A model generated the notes under the pieces. That model saw only the letters and a program-made list of their open reading frames with translations. It did no database searches and was not told the origin of the DNA. Shown piece by piece: positions 9,557 to 18,265 of a stretch of 64,000 nt of DNA. The stretch lies in NCBI RefSeq assembly GCF_030766825.1, contig NZ_JASFDV010000020.1, positions 1 through 64,000 of the forward strand, written 5' to 3'. Position 1 is the first letter of the stretch, and each line of letters opens with the position of its first letter. Origin of the DNA: Nocardiopsis sp. CC223A (lineage in GTDB: Bacteria; Actinomycetota; Actinomycetes; Streptosporangiales; Streptosporangiaceae). The position numbers and the translations under genes are program-made.

Positions 9557-11593
9557 GTGTCCGACACCGTCGTCGACCAGCTGATCGCCCGCAGCAACAC
9601 CCTGGGCGCCGACCCGCGCAACACCAACTTCGCCGGCGGCAACACCTCCGCCAAGGGCGAGCGCACCGACCCCGTCACCGGCGAACCCGTCGAGGTCCTG
9701 TGGGTCAAGGGCTCCGGCGGAGACCTGGGCACCCTCACCGAGGACGGCCTGGCGGTCCTGCGCCTGGACCGGCTGCGCGCCCTGGTGGACGTCTACCCCG
9801 GCGAGGACCGCGAGGACGAGATGGTCGCCGCGTTCGACCACTGCCTCTTCGGCAAGGGCGGCGCCGCCCCCTCCATCGACACCGCCATGCACGGCCTGGT
9901 CGACGCCCCGCACGTGGACCACCTGCACCCCGACTCCGGCATCGCCCTGGCCACCGCCGCCGACGGCGAGGCGCTCACCCGCGAGTGCTTCGGCGACCGC
10001 GTCGTGTGGGTGCCCTGGCGGCGCCCCGGGTTCCAGCTCGGCCTGGACATCTCCGCCGTCGCCGAGGAGAACCCGAACGCGATCGGTGCCATCCTGGGCG
10101 GCCACGGCATCACCGCCTGGGGGCGGACCAGCGAGGAGGCGCAGGCCAACTCCCTGGAGATCATCCGCACCGCCGAGCGCTTCATCGCCGAGCGCGGCCG
10201 CCCCGAGCCCTTCGGCCCGGTCCTGCCCGGCCGCGAGGCCCTGCCCGAGGCCGAGCGCCGCGAACGCGCCGCCGCCCTGGCCCCGGTCGTCCGCGGCCTG
10301 GCCTCCACCGACCACCCGCAGGTCGGACGGTTCACCGACAGCGACGTCGTCCTGGACTTCCTGGCCCGCGCCGAGCACCCGCGCCTGGCCGCCCTGGGCA
10401 CCTCCTGCCCCGACCACTTCCTGCGCACCAAGGTCCGGCCCCTGGTCCTGGACCTGCCCGCCGACGCCCCGCTGGAAGAGGCCGTCGCGCGGCTCAAGGA
10501 ACTGCACGAGGAGTACCGGGCGCAGTACCGCGCCTACTACGAGCGCTATGCCACCCCGGACAGCCCGGCCATCCGCGGCGCCGACCCGGCGATCGTGCTG
10601 GTCCCGGGCGTGGGGATGTTCTCGTTCGGCAAGGACGCCAAGACGGCGCGGGTGGCGGGCGAGTTCTACGTCAACGCCGTCAACGTGATGCGCGGGGCGG
10701 AGGCGGTGTCCTCCTACCGGCCCATCGAGGAGTCGGAGAAGTTCCGCATCGAGTACTGGGCGCTGGAGGAGGCCAAGCTGGCCCGGCTGCCCGAGCCCAA
10801 GCCGCTGGCCGCCCGGGTGGCGCTGGTGACGGGTGCGGCGAGCGGTATCGGCAAGGCCATCGCCACCCGGCTGGCGGCCGAGGGGGCGTGCGTGGTCGTC
10901 GCCGACCTGGACGCGGACAAGGCGGCGGCCGCCGCCGCGGAGCTGGGGAACTCCGACGTCGCCGTCGGGGTGGCCTGCGACGTCAGCGACGCCGACGCCG
11001 TGGCGCGGGCGCTGCGCGAGGCCGCGCTGGCGTTCGGCGGGGTGGACCTGGTCGTCAACAACGCGGGGCTGTCCATCTCCAAGCCGCTGCTGGAGACCAC
11101 CGAACGGGACTGGGACCTCCAGCACGACGTGATGGCCAAGGGGTCGTTCCTGGTGTCGCGGGAGGCGGCGCGCCTGATGATCGCGCAGGGGATGGGGGGC
11201 GACATCGTGTACATCGCGTCCAAGAACGCGGTGTTCGCCGGGCCCAACAACATCGCCTACTCCGCGGTCAAGGCCGACCAGGCCCACCAGGTGCGGCTGC
11301 TCGCCGCCGAGCTGGGCGGGCACGGCATCCGCGTCAACGGGATCAACCCGGACGGGGTCGTGCGCGGCTCGGGGATCTTCGCGGGGGGCTGGGGGGCGCA
11401 GCGCGCCAAGGTGTACGGGGTGGAGGAAGAGGAGCTGGGCAGGTTCTACGCCCAGCGCACCATCCTGGGACGCGAGGTGCTGCCCGAGCACGTGGCGAAC
11501 GCGGTGTTCGCGCTGACGGCGGGGGACCTGTCGCACACCACGGGGCTGCACGTGCCCGTGGACGGCGGCGTGGCCGCGGCGTTCCTGCGATGA
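9557..11593 (+). CDS. rhaEW: Bifunctional rhamnulose-1-phosphate aldolase / lactaldehyde dehydrogenase
   Basis: A 678-residue fusion enzyme. The N-terminal class II aldolase domain (about 1-420) has HVDHLHPDSG and GGHGITAWG zinc ligands and cleaves L-rhamnulose-1-phosphate to dihydroxyacetone phosphate and L-lactaldehyde. The C-terminal short-chain dehydrogenase (about 430-678) has VTGAASGIG, NNAG and YSAVK and oxidises lactaldehyde. I chose the GTG at 9557 after AGGGAG because the family N-terminus begins there. An in-frame ATG at 9503 overlaps the rhaI stop and would add 18 residues by translational coupling. The stop overlaps the kinase start. Confidence 0.93.
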   Translation: MSDTVVDQLIARSNTLGADPRNTNFAGGNTSAKGERTDPVTGEPVEVLWVKGSGGDLGTLTEDGLAVLRLDRLRALVDVYPGEDREDEMVAAFDHCLFGKGGAAPSIDTAMHGLVDAPHVDHLHPDSGIALATAADGEALTRECFGDRVVWVPWRRPGFQLGLDISAVAEENPNAIGAILGGHGITAWGRTSEEAQANSLEIIRTAERFIAERGRPEPFGPVLPGREALPEAERRERAAALAPVVRGLASTDHPQVGRFTDSDVVLDFLARAEHPRLAALGTSCPDHFLRTKVRPLVLDLPADAPLEEAVARLKELHEEYRAQYRAYYERYATPDSPAIRGADPAIVLVPGVGMFSFGKDAKTARVAGEFYVNAVNVMRGAEAVSSYRPIEESEKFRIEYWALEEAKLARLPEPKPLAARVALVTGAASGIGKAIATRLAAEGACVVVADLDADKAAAAAAELGNSDVAVGVACDVSDADAVARALREAALAFGGVDLVVNNAGLSISKPLLETTERDWDLQHDVMAKGSFLVSREAARLMIAQGMGGDIVYIASKNAVFAGPNNIAYSAVKADQAHQVRLLAAELGGHGIRVNGINPDGVVRGSGIFAGGWGAQRAKVYGVEEEELGRFYAQRTILGREVLPEHVANAVFALTAGDLSHTTGLHVPVDGGVAAAFLR

Positions 11594-13047
11594 GCGCCGT
11601 CCACGCGGCGATCGACCTGGGGGCGTCCAGCGGGCGGGTCATCGCGGGGCGGTTCGAGGACGGGAGGCTGCGCACCGAGGAGGTCGCCCGGTTCCCCAAC
11701 GGTCCGGTCGCGGTGCCCGCCGCGGAGCGCACCACCCTGCACTGGGACGTGCTGTCCCTGTACGCGGGGGCGGTCGAGGGGCTGCGGCGGATCGCTCCCG
11801 TGTCGGTGGGCATCGACACCTGGGCGGTGGACTACGGGCTGCTGGACGCCGACGGCGCGCTGCTGGGGAATCCGGTCCACTACCGGGACGCGCGCACCGA
11901 CGGGGTGCCCGGGAAGGTGTTCGCGCACTGGCCTGCCGAGCGGATGTACGCGGTCAACGGGCTCCAGGTGCAGCCGTTCAACACGGTGTTCCAACTGGCC
12001 GCCGAGGCGGGCTCCGCCCGTCCGGCGGCGGCTCGGGACCTGTTGCTCATCCCGGATCTGCTGGGGTACTGGCTGACGGGGGTGAAGGCCGCGGAACTGA
12101 CCAACGCCTCCACCACCGGCCTGGTGGACGTGCGCGAACGCCGCTGGGCCCCGGAGGGGCTGGACGTGCTCGCCGAGTCCTTCGGCGTCGATGCCCGCGG
12201 GCTGTTGCCGGACCTGGTCGAGCCGGGGACGGTGGTCGCGCCCCTGCGCGGCGATCTCGGCGGTGCGGCCGGGGCCCCGCTGGTGGCGGTGGGCTCCCAC
12301 GACACCGCTTCGGCGGTGGTCGCGGTGCCTGCGACCACGCCGAACTTCGCCTACATCTCCTCCGGGACGTGGTCGCTGGTCGGGGTGGAGCTGGATGCGC
12401 CGGTGCGCACCGAGGCGTCCCGCGCCGCGAACTTCACCAACGAGCTGGGGGTGGACGGCACCGTCCGCTACCTGCGCAACGTCGGCGGGCTGTGGCTCCT
12501 CCAGGAGTCGCTGCGCACCTGGCGTGAACAGGGGAAGGGTGTGGACCTGGCGGACCTGCTGGAGCGGGCGGCCCGGGTTCCGGCGCTGGGGTGCGTGGTG
12601 GACGTGGAGGACGCGCGGTTCCTGCCGCCGGGGGACATGCCCGCGCGCATCGCCGCGTTCGCCGCCGAGACCGGCCAGCGCGCGCCGGAGGGCGAGGCCG
12701 AGGTCGCCCGCTGCATCCTGGACTCGCTGGCCCTGGCCTACCGGAGGGCGGTCCGCCAAGCCGCCGGACTGAGCGGAAAAGATGTGGAGGTGGTCCACAT
12801 CGTCGGTGGCGGGGCGAACAATGCGCTGTTGTGTCAGCTCACCGCCGACGCTGTGGGCCTTCCTGTCATCGCGGGCCCGGCCGAGGGCACCGCGATGGGA
12901 AACCTGTTGGTGCAGGCCCGCGCCGTGGGTGCTGTGGACGGAGACCTGTCCGACCTGCGCCGCATCGTCGCCGCTTCTGTCGAGACCGTCACCTATCACC
13001 CTGACGGCCCGCAGACACTGTGGGAAGGGGCCGCCCGCCGCATCTGA
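11590..13047 (+). CDS. rhaB: Rhamnulokinase
   Basis: A 485-residue FGGY-family kinase phosphorylating L-rhamnulose at O1. Motifs include IDLGASSGRVIAG at the N-terminus (phosphate loop), GIDTWAVDYGLL, GSHDTASAV and SSGTWSLVG in the middle, and HIVGGGANNALLCQL near residue 410. The start overlaps the upstream stop as ATGA, so it is translationally coupled to the aldolase gene. It closes the catabolic operon; transport and regulation genes lie 35 kb away at 48535-54939. Confidence 0.94.
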   Translation: MSAVHAAIDLGASSGRVIAGRFEDGRLRTEEVARFPNGPVAVPAAERTTLHWDVLSLYAGAVEGLRRIAPVSVGIDTWAVDYGLLDADGALLGNPVHYRDARTDGVPGKVFAHWPAERMYAVNGLQVQPFNTVFQLAAEAGSARPAAARDLLLIPDLLGYWLTGVKAAELTNASTTGLVDVRERRWAPEGLDVLAESFGVDARGLLPDLVEPGTVVAPLRGDLGGAAGAPLVAVGSHDTASAVVAVPATTPNFAYISSGTWSLVGVELDAPVRTEASRAANFTNELGVDGTVRYLRNVGGLWLLQESLRTWREQGKGVDLADLLERAARVPALGCVVDVEDARFLPPGDMPARIAAFAAETGQRAPEGEAEVARCILDSLALAYRRAVRQAAGLSGKDVEVVHIVGGGANNALLCQLTADAVGLPVIAGPAEGTAMGNLLVQARAVGAVDGDLSDLRRIVAASVETVTYHPDGPQTLWEGAARRI

Positions 13048-13088
13048 CCCTCGTTCGCCCGTGGCTCCCATTCGGGGGTCGCGGGCTT

Positions 13089-13571
13089 TCAGCTTTCCCG
13101 AGGGGCGGCGTTGACGCAGTACACGTGTGCGTGAATGTCGGGTTCGTGTTCGAGGAGGTGATCCATGGTCCCCCAGAACAGGGGCAGCCACGGGTGGGGG
13201 AGGGCCTTGTCCCGGTCGAGGCGGTCCCCGTAGAAGGGGTTGCCCTCATGGAATTGCGCCGCCTGTACGAGTGAGCACGCCGGTGCGGGGGCGCCCTCCA
13301 CCGGCCCTACGCGGCAGCCGAAGGTCGTCCGATTGGGGCTGGGGTCCAGTGGGCTGTCGTTCCATACGTCATCCATCACCACGTCGACGTAGGCCTCGTG
13401 GACCCCGTCGTGGTCGTAGAGCGAGGCGTAGTAGATGGCGAACGCGCCGCGCTCGCTGTTGATGAATCCGCAGATCCGTAGGTGCTCGGAACCACAGTGG
13501 TCACATGCCGAGGGGGTGACCTGCCGGGCCGGGTCGATACTCAGGTGCATCCCCGGATTCTTCCATCCCAT
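13089..13571 (-). CDS. Hypothetical protein, 160 residues
   Basis: I do not recognise this family. The protein is soluble, acidic and aromatic-rich. It carries CDHCGSEHLRICG near residue 23, a possible zinc site, and later single cysteines. The coding density and codon use are plausible, and GGAG lies 11 nt before the ATG. It is convergent with rhaB and marks the left edge of the accessory region, before the CRISPR leader. Confidence 0.6.
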   Translation of the reverse strand: MGWKNPGMHLSIDPARQVTPSACDHCGSEHLRICGFINSERGAFAIYYASLYDHDGVHEAYVDVVMDDVWNDSPLDPSPNRTTFGCRVGPVEGAPAPACSLVQAAQFHEGNPFYGDRLDRDKALPHPWLPLFWGTMDHLLEHEPDIHAHVYCVNAAPRES

Positions 13572-13841
13572 GCCGACACCACTCCGTCAGCCGAATGAGG
13601 TTGCCCACCCGCCCGAAGCAGGAATCGCTTTCTCTCACCCAGGGGGTTGAGAGAGGTCTTCCTTCCGTTTCAGGCCCATGGGGGTAGAGACCGCACACAT
13701 CTGACCCGCCCGATCTCAGGGCTTGAGCGTGCACGTGCGTGCTGCCCCGGCCGCTGGGTCCTGGCAGCTTGTCTTGAGCCTGTGCCGGTTCTCATGCCAC
13801 AGTGTCCGGAGGCATCGGCTTGAGCCGCACCAAAGTGAACA

Positions 13842-13883
13842 TAACGCGGAGATAACGCCCCGCGTTTGCCCAGGTCGTTAACT
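13842..13883 (+). promoter_or_regulatory. CRISPR leader, array 1
   Basis: These 42 bp directly abutting the first repeat (starting TAACGCGGAGATAACG) are repeated with two differences beside array 2 at 22234-22275. Further upstream both leaders share CATGCCACAGTG. The side and the conservation identify this as the promoter/integration end. The 300 bp from 13572 to here otherwise hold no gene that I can see. Confidence 0.85.
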
Positions 13884-15129
13884 GTGAGCCCCGCGCACGC
13901 GGGGATGGACCGCGGGTCCCGTACTACCGGGTGTTGGGGCTGTTGTGAGCCCCGCGCACGCGGGGATGGACCGTGGAGGGGCACGCGGCGTTCCTGCGGC
14001 TGGTCGTGAGCCCCGCGCACGCGGGGATGGACCGGCCGCCGTCCACTCCTCCACCTTCTTCTTGAGTGAGCCCCGCGCACGCGGGGATGGACCGGGCTAC
14101 CAGCTCGGCGGCCGGTAGCCGCAGGGGTGAGCCCCGCGCACGCGGGGATGGACCGCCAGCGAATTGGTTCCCCACCTTCTACCGTTGGTGAGCCCCGCGC
14201 ACGCGGGGATGGACCGCCGCACGTCAGGCCCAGCGTGAGCAGCGCCGGGTGAGCCCCGCGCACGCGGGGATGGACCGCCGCGCACCCTGCGCCCCCCTGT
14301 TGGGGGGTTGTGAGCCCCGCGCACGCGGGGATGGACCGGAGCAGATCGACGGGCTGACTGAGCTGCGGCGGTGAGCCCCGCGCACGCGGGGATGGACCGC
14401 GCCGCGTCATCGACGCCGTCGAGCTCGGCGAGTGAGCCCCGCGCACGCGGGGATGGACCGCACCAGGACCTCTCCGACATGGCCGACGCCCTGTGAGCCC
14501 CGCGCACGCGGGGATGGACCGATCGACGCGAGCCGTCTCGTCCGGGAGCTCGGTGAGCCCCGCGCACGCGGGGATGGACCGGAAGCACAACTACACACCG
14601 CCCCCGGGGAACGGTGAGCCCCGCGCACGCGGGGATGGACCGCCGTGGACATCGACGTCTCAGGAGGGGCAGACGTGAGCCCCGCGCACGCGGGGATGGA
14701 CCGTCCACGATCGACGCATGGAATGCCGGTGCGAGTGAGCCCCGCGCACGCGGGGATGGACCGTCCCGGCGCATCGAGCACCGCAAGGGGACCCTGTGAG
14801 CCCCGCGCACGCGGGGATGGACCGGGGGGACACACCCCCGGGGAAACAGGGGGTGAGTGAGCCCCGCGCACGCGGGGATGGACCTCCAGACGGCCCTTGA
14901 GCCGGACACCGGAGCGGGTGAGCCCCGCGCACGCGGGGATGGACCGAACGACTGAATCCGGTCCCATCCCGCGTAACGGTGAGCCCCGCGCACGCGGGGA
15001 TGGACCGTCACGGCGTCGCCGCCGGGACCGCCACGTCCTGTGAGCCCCGCGCACGCGGGGATGGACCGCGCTCCATGGTCGGGTGGGCGGCGTGGAACTC
15101 GTGAGCCCCGCGCACGCGGGGATGGGCCG
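13884..15129 (+). CRISPR. CRISPR array 1, subtype I-E type repeat, 21 repeats / 20 spacers
   Basis: 29-nt repeats beginning GTGAGCCCCG and ending GGGGATGGACCG, with a CCCCGCGCACGCGGGG hairpin typical of actinobacterial subtype I-E. The period is 61 nt (three intervals of 60), so spacers are 31-32 nt. Repeats start at 13884, 13945, 14006, 14066 and so on to 15101. The repeat at 14857 ends in T instead of G. The last repeat (15101-15129) has GGGCCG for GGACCG, the usual decay of the leader-distal end. No cas gene is in the window. The long open frames here are translations of the repeat and not genes. Confidence 0.98.
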
Positions 15130-15185
15130 TTCGCGGGGCTGGTGGGAGAGCGCGCTCCCACCAGCCCTGAGCTCAGCTCATACCG

Positions 15186-15347
15186 CTACGCGACCAGACA
15201 CACCCGCAGGGCAACCCACTCCCCACCAGGGAACTCGATGTGCCCCAACTCCCGGTTTCGGGTGTCGCGGACGGCCGTGACGGTTCCCTCGGCGACCTCG
15301 ACACAGTTCTGCGCCCCCGAGCTGTAGGTCGACTTGTGCCACTTCAT
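15186..15347 (-). CDS. DUF397 small protein
   Basis: A 53-residue DUF397 protein: MKWHKSTYSSGAQNCVEVAE at the start, then VRDTRNRELGHIEFPGGEW. DUF397 proteins are small partners of XRE/DUF5753 (WhiJ-like) regulators in actinomycetes; some act in development, but the mechanism is poorly known. AAGGAAA precedes the ATG. It is the last gene of a minus-strand series, 56 bp from the distal end of CRISPR array 1. Confidence 0.85.
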   Translation of the reverse strand: MKWHKSTYSSGAQNCVEVAEGTVTAVRDTRNRELGHIEFPGGEWVALRVCLVA

Positions 15348-15435
15348 GGGGTGTTTCCTTTCTCCGGTCCGGATGGAGGGCGGGGGCGCCACGAGGCGCG
15401 GCGCCCCCGCTGCTACGGTCCGAGCTTCCGGCCGC

Positions 15436-15639
15436 TCAGACGGCGGTCTTCAGCAGGGCCGCCCACGCCCCGCCGGGGAACAACAGGGCCGCGGTCGGGT
15501 TCTGGGTGTCGCCCATCTCGACCGTCCCGGTGGTGTCGAGCAGTGCGGTCGCGCAGTTCGTAGCGCCCTGCGAACGTTCGGACTTCACCCGCTGCCCGAC
15601 AGGCAGTGACTTCCGGCCCTGGGTGTAGGTCAGTTTCAT
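15436..15639 (-). CDS. DUF397 small protein, divergent
   Basis: A 67-residue DUF397 relative with ATNCATALLDTTGTVEMGDT and FPGGAWAALL. It starts MKLTYTQGRK after AGGAGG. The conserved CVEVA segment is altered, so it is a divergent member. It is placed just upstream of the other DUF397 gene at 15186. These two genes lack an adjacent XRE partner on their strand; the nearest is at 18266, divergent. Confidence 0.8.
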   Translation of the reverse strand: MKLTYTQGRKSLPVGQRVKSERSQGATNCATALLDTTGTVEMGDTQNPTAALLFPGGAWAALLKTAV

Positions 15640-15761
15640 GCGTACCCTCCTGTGTGTATCCCTTGTGGAACCCGGCGGCGCCAACCGCCGGGGCGGGACC
15701 CCTTGATGCGGGCCCCAACCCCGCGCCCTCTGGCGGTCTCCAGCAGGGCGCGGGACGCTTT

Positions 15762-16328
15762 TCATGCCGTGCGGCGCTCCCACCACGACCCGGGGCGCAT
15801 CCAATCGGCGCTCACCCGTATCCCCCACGGCTCGGCTGGGTGTTCCTTGCCCAACCCGGCCAGGATCGGTTCCAGGTCCGGGCGCCCCCCGGCCACCGCG
15901 GTTTCGTGGGCGGTACACAGGAGCGGCCACACCGGCCGGGCGCTTCTACTGGCGTGCACAACGGCTTCGGACAACGCCACCTCGGCCAGCTCGGCGGCGT
16001 CCAACACCTCCAGGTCGGGGGTGAGGTTCCGGCGCTTCACGGGCGGGCGCTTGTCGGCGGCGTTCCACCACATCCCGGCCTCACGGACCAGGGCACGGGC
16101 ACCGGCCGACTTGCGAGGGCCGCCGTCGTGGACGAGCGCGTACACCGTGTCGTACTCCACGGCCAGGTACCGACCTTCCTCGTCCGGAGACCCGCCCACC
16201 AGGGGGCTGGTCGGCACCGTGGATTCGACCAGGCCGACCAGGCCGACGACTCCCCACCGCAGGACCGTGTCCGTGTCGACCCCGAGCACGCGGCCGACCT
16301 CGCCGGGGTACATGGGGTCATGCGGCAC
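15762..16328 (-). CDS. Hypothetical protein with N-terminal HTH-like segment
   Basis: 188 residues. The first 35 residues (YPGEVGRVLGVDTDTVLRWG) look like a MerR/excisionase-type helix-turn-helix. The rest is an acidic helical region with AELAEVALSEAVVHASRSA and a Trp-rich tail. I do not recognise the family. Its start overlaps the end of the 79-residue gene upstream by 11 bp, so the two are coupled. It is likely an accessory DNA-binding protein of this island. Confidence 0.65.
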   Translation of the reverse strand: MPHDPMYPGEVGRVLGVDTDTVLRWGVVGLVGLVESTVPTSPLVGGSPDEEGRYLAVEYDTVYALVHDGGPRKSAGARALVREAGMWWNAADKRPPVKRRNLTPDLEVLDAAELAEVALSEAVVHASRSARPVWPLLCTAHETAVAGGRPDLEPILAGLGKEHPAEPWGIRVSADWMRPGSWWERRTA

Positions 16329-16557
16329 GGCGGGCTCCTCGGGTAGTCCAGATGCGGATGAGGTGGGCGAGTTCGCCCATGTCGTCGTCGGTGGGCGGGG
16401 GTTTCGGGTCGGTGGCCTGGGCTGCTTGGATCAGCGGGTCCTCGCGCTGCCGGATGCTCCATACGGGAGGCGAGACCGGAAGACCCCACCGTGCCGCGAG
16501 GTACCCGGCGCAGGTGTTGGCCGGCGGACCGGGCGGGTCACCGAACCGGTGCGGCAT
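16318..16557 (-). CDS. Hypothetical protein, 79 residues
   Basis: A small protein with FGDPPGPPANTCAGYLAARW and a conserved-looking GELAHLIRIWTTRGARRAA tail. GGAGG lies upstream of the ATG chosen at 16557; the longer frame runs through low-complexity sequence. The stop overlaps the start of the following gene. Function unknown; the context is a string of small regulatory-type genes. Confidence 0.55.
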   Translation of the reverse strand: MPHRFGDPPGPPANTCAGYLAARWGLPVSPPVWSIRQREDPLIQAAQATDPKPPPTDDDMGELAHLIRIWTTRGARRAA

Positions 16558-16729
16558 GGGGTTCCTCCTCTCCGTGGTTGTGGTGGGGGTGTCGGGGCCA
16601 TCCCAACCCCGGCCCCCCAGGGGCGCGGACGGTGCGCCCGGGGTGGCCGCGCCCCTGCCCCCCTTGACAGGGCGCGGCCGGTTGGTGCCCACCCGCCCGG
16701 GCCTTGGGGTACCTCCGGGCGGGCGGGGG

Positions 16730-16927
16730 TCATGAGGTGGCTCCGGTCTGCCTCAACAGCCGGTTCACGGCCTCCCGGTGGAACCGGTACTTGCCGGAGG
16801 GGGTCCGCACGCTGGGGAGCATTCCGACCCGCGCCCACCGCTTCACCGTTTTCGGGTCGACCCGGAACCGGGCCGCGACTTCCTCCGGGGTCATCAGCTC
16901 GGGCGGCGGTGGTTGCTGATCGGTCAT
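16730..16927 (-). CDS. BldC-like helix-turn-helix protein
   Basis: 65 residues, almost entirely a MerR-type DNA-binding domain: LMTPEEVAARFRVDPKTVKR then WARVGMLPSVRTPSGKYRFH. This is close to BldC, the Streptomyces developmental regulator, and to phage excisionases. GAGGAG precedes the ATG, which overlaps the stop of the gene upstream (ATGA). It is probably a DNA-bending regulator of the island; chromosomal bldC itself is less likely given the context. Confidence 0.85.
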   Translation of the reverse strand: MTDQQPPPPELMTPEEVAARFRVDPKTVKRWARVGMLPSVRTPSGKYRFHREAVNRLLRQTGATS

Positions 16928-17136
16928 CGGCTCCTCGTTTCCTCGGGCGCTGTGCGGGCGCGGGCGGCGCGAATCTTCTCGGCTGCCTCCTCCGCGTCCT
17001 GGCGACGCATCCACCACCGGTGGTCACCCCGACGCACAGCAGGCGCATGACCCCGCCGAAGGCAGCCCTGGACCGTTCGCACCGTCACCCCCCACATCTC
17101 CGCTACCTGCCTCGTCGTCAGCCACTCGTCGTCCAC
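16924..17136 (-). CDS. Small excisionase-like HTH protein
   Basis: 70 residues: WLTTRQVAEMWGVTVRTVQG, then RRGDHRWWMRRQDAEEAAEK and an Arg-rich tail. The fold resembles excisionase/MerR winged-helix proteins. I chose the GTG at 17136 because CAGGAG lies 6 nt upstream; the frame is open for another kilobase without family similarity. Coupled to the BldC-like gene by ATGA, so two unlike HTH proteins are made together, possibly as partners. Confidence 0.75.
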   Translation of the reverse strand: MDDEWLTTRQVAEMWGVTVRTVQGCLRRGHAPAVRRGDHRWWMRRQDAEEAAEKIRAARARTAPEETRSR

Positions 17137-17585
17137 GGTCCACTCCTGGGGGTAGGCGGGGCGGGGGAACCGCGGCACCCCCGCCCCGCCGCCCGCCCCC
17201 GTGAGTCCCCACCCGTAGGGGGCGGACCGGGCCACCCGTCGGCGGCCCGCTCGTTCCGGCCGGTTCCTGCGGGGACAGGGGAGGGCCCGGCCGGACGTCT
17301 GGGTGGTGGGGCGGCAGGTGACAGCCTCCTGCCGCCCCACCCCGGCCCCGTGTGGTGCCTCACCCGGTATGCGGGGCCGGGTGGCCGCACCACGCCCCTG
17401 TAGGTCAGGGACAGGAACCCGGAGGGGTGCGGTGCGGCCGGTGTGTGGGGCGGGGGCAGCGCGGGTGCCGGTGCGCTGCCCCCACCGGCCGGGCGCATCT
17501 CCCCAGACCGCCCGGCGGGGTGCGGCGGCGGGAACCCCAAGCCCCCGGAGGGACCGGCCGGTGGGGTGCATCGCCGCCGCACGTT
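17137..17585. other. Hairpin-dense noncoding segment
   Basis: 450 bp with no credible gene but four inverted repeats. A 14-bp perfect stem with a 7-nt central loop core spans 17305-17341. CACCCGG/CCGGGTG lies at 17361-17383. A longer 14-of-16 arm pair links about 17384-17399 with 17424-17440. An 11-bp perfect stem lies at 17452-17483. It sits downstream of the ATPase gene and upstream of the two HTH genes. It could be a terminator array, a structured leader RNA or a protein-binding DNA locus. Confidence 0.6.
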
Positions 17586-18056
17586 TTAGGTTCTTCGGAT
17601 GGCCGCGATGAGGGTGATGGGGCCGCCAACACGCCCGTCCCAGTCCCAGAACGCGGTGTGCTCGTCGATGAGCCGCATCCCGTTTCCGGACGGCCGGAGC
17701 GGGTCGGGTGCGAGCACGCCGGGCACAGTGGGCCGGGCCGGGTTTTTGGGGCCCTGGTCGGTGACCCGGATCTCCAGGTACGGGGTGCGGGTGACCTCGA
17801 CCAGGACCGTTCCGCCGGGCAACCCCGACCGGCTGTGCAGGATCGCGTTGGTGACGGCCTCGGACACGACTAGGACGGCCCGGTCGCGGATGGCCTCGTG
17901 GTGGGTGTGGGCGGTCGCGGCGACCCACCGGCGGGCGACGGCGACTTGGTCGCGGGTGCCGGGGATGCGGAGCCGGGAGGTTGCGGGGGTGCCGCGCAGT
18001 CGGCGGGGGAGGGGGGTTCGGCCTGGAGCGGGTGGTCCGCTGGCGGTACACTGCAT
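17586..18056 (-). CDS. ATP-binding anti-sigma-type regulatory protein
   Basis: A 156-residue GHKL ATPase domain of the RsbW/SpoIIAB type found widely in actinomycetes. The N-box VSEAVTNAILHS, the G1 box VTDQGP and the later NGMRLIDEH are visible. Such proteins occur with XRE (WhiJ-like) and DUF397 proteins in conserved three-member modules, and here it diverges from just such a pair at 18266. It may phosphorylate or sequester a partner. The start MQCTASG at 18056 is near the shared promoter region. Confidence 0.85.
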   Translation of the reverse strand: MQCTASGPPAPGRTPLPRRLRGTPATSRLRIPGTRDQVAVARRWVAATAHTHHEAIRDRAVLVVSEAVTNAILHSRSGLPGGTVLVEVTRTPYLEIRVTDQGPKNPARPTVPGVLAPDPLRPSGNGMRLIDEHTAFWDWDGRVGGPITLIAAIRRT

Positions 18057-18265
18057 GTCGTTTCACCTCGGGGGTTTCGGGGTGGGGCATGAGCCTCGGC
18101 GACCGCTCACGACTTCGGCCGCCGGGGCTTTTCGCGTTCCTGGCGGTAGCCCCTCCATCACAGACCTTGCCAACCCGCCTAGCCCTCGGTCTATGCTTAT
18201 CGTCATCCTCGGTAGATTTTCCTTAAGCAGCCATAATCTCAGATATGAGATCGGAGCTGGGCGGC

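Noticed and set aside
9446-11551. 700-codon minus-strand frame opposite the aldolase-dehydrogenase
   Set aside because: Low-complexity Gly/Val/Gln-rich shadow of a well-supported gene.
13670-15161. Long minus-strand reading frames with repeated SIPACAGLT / PSPRARGS blocks
   Set aside because: They are translations of the CRISPR repeat in several frames, not proteins.
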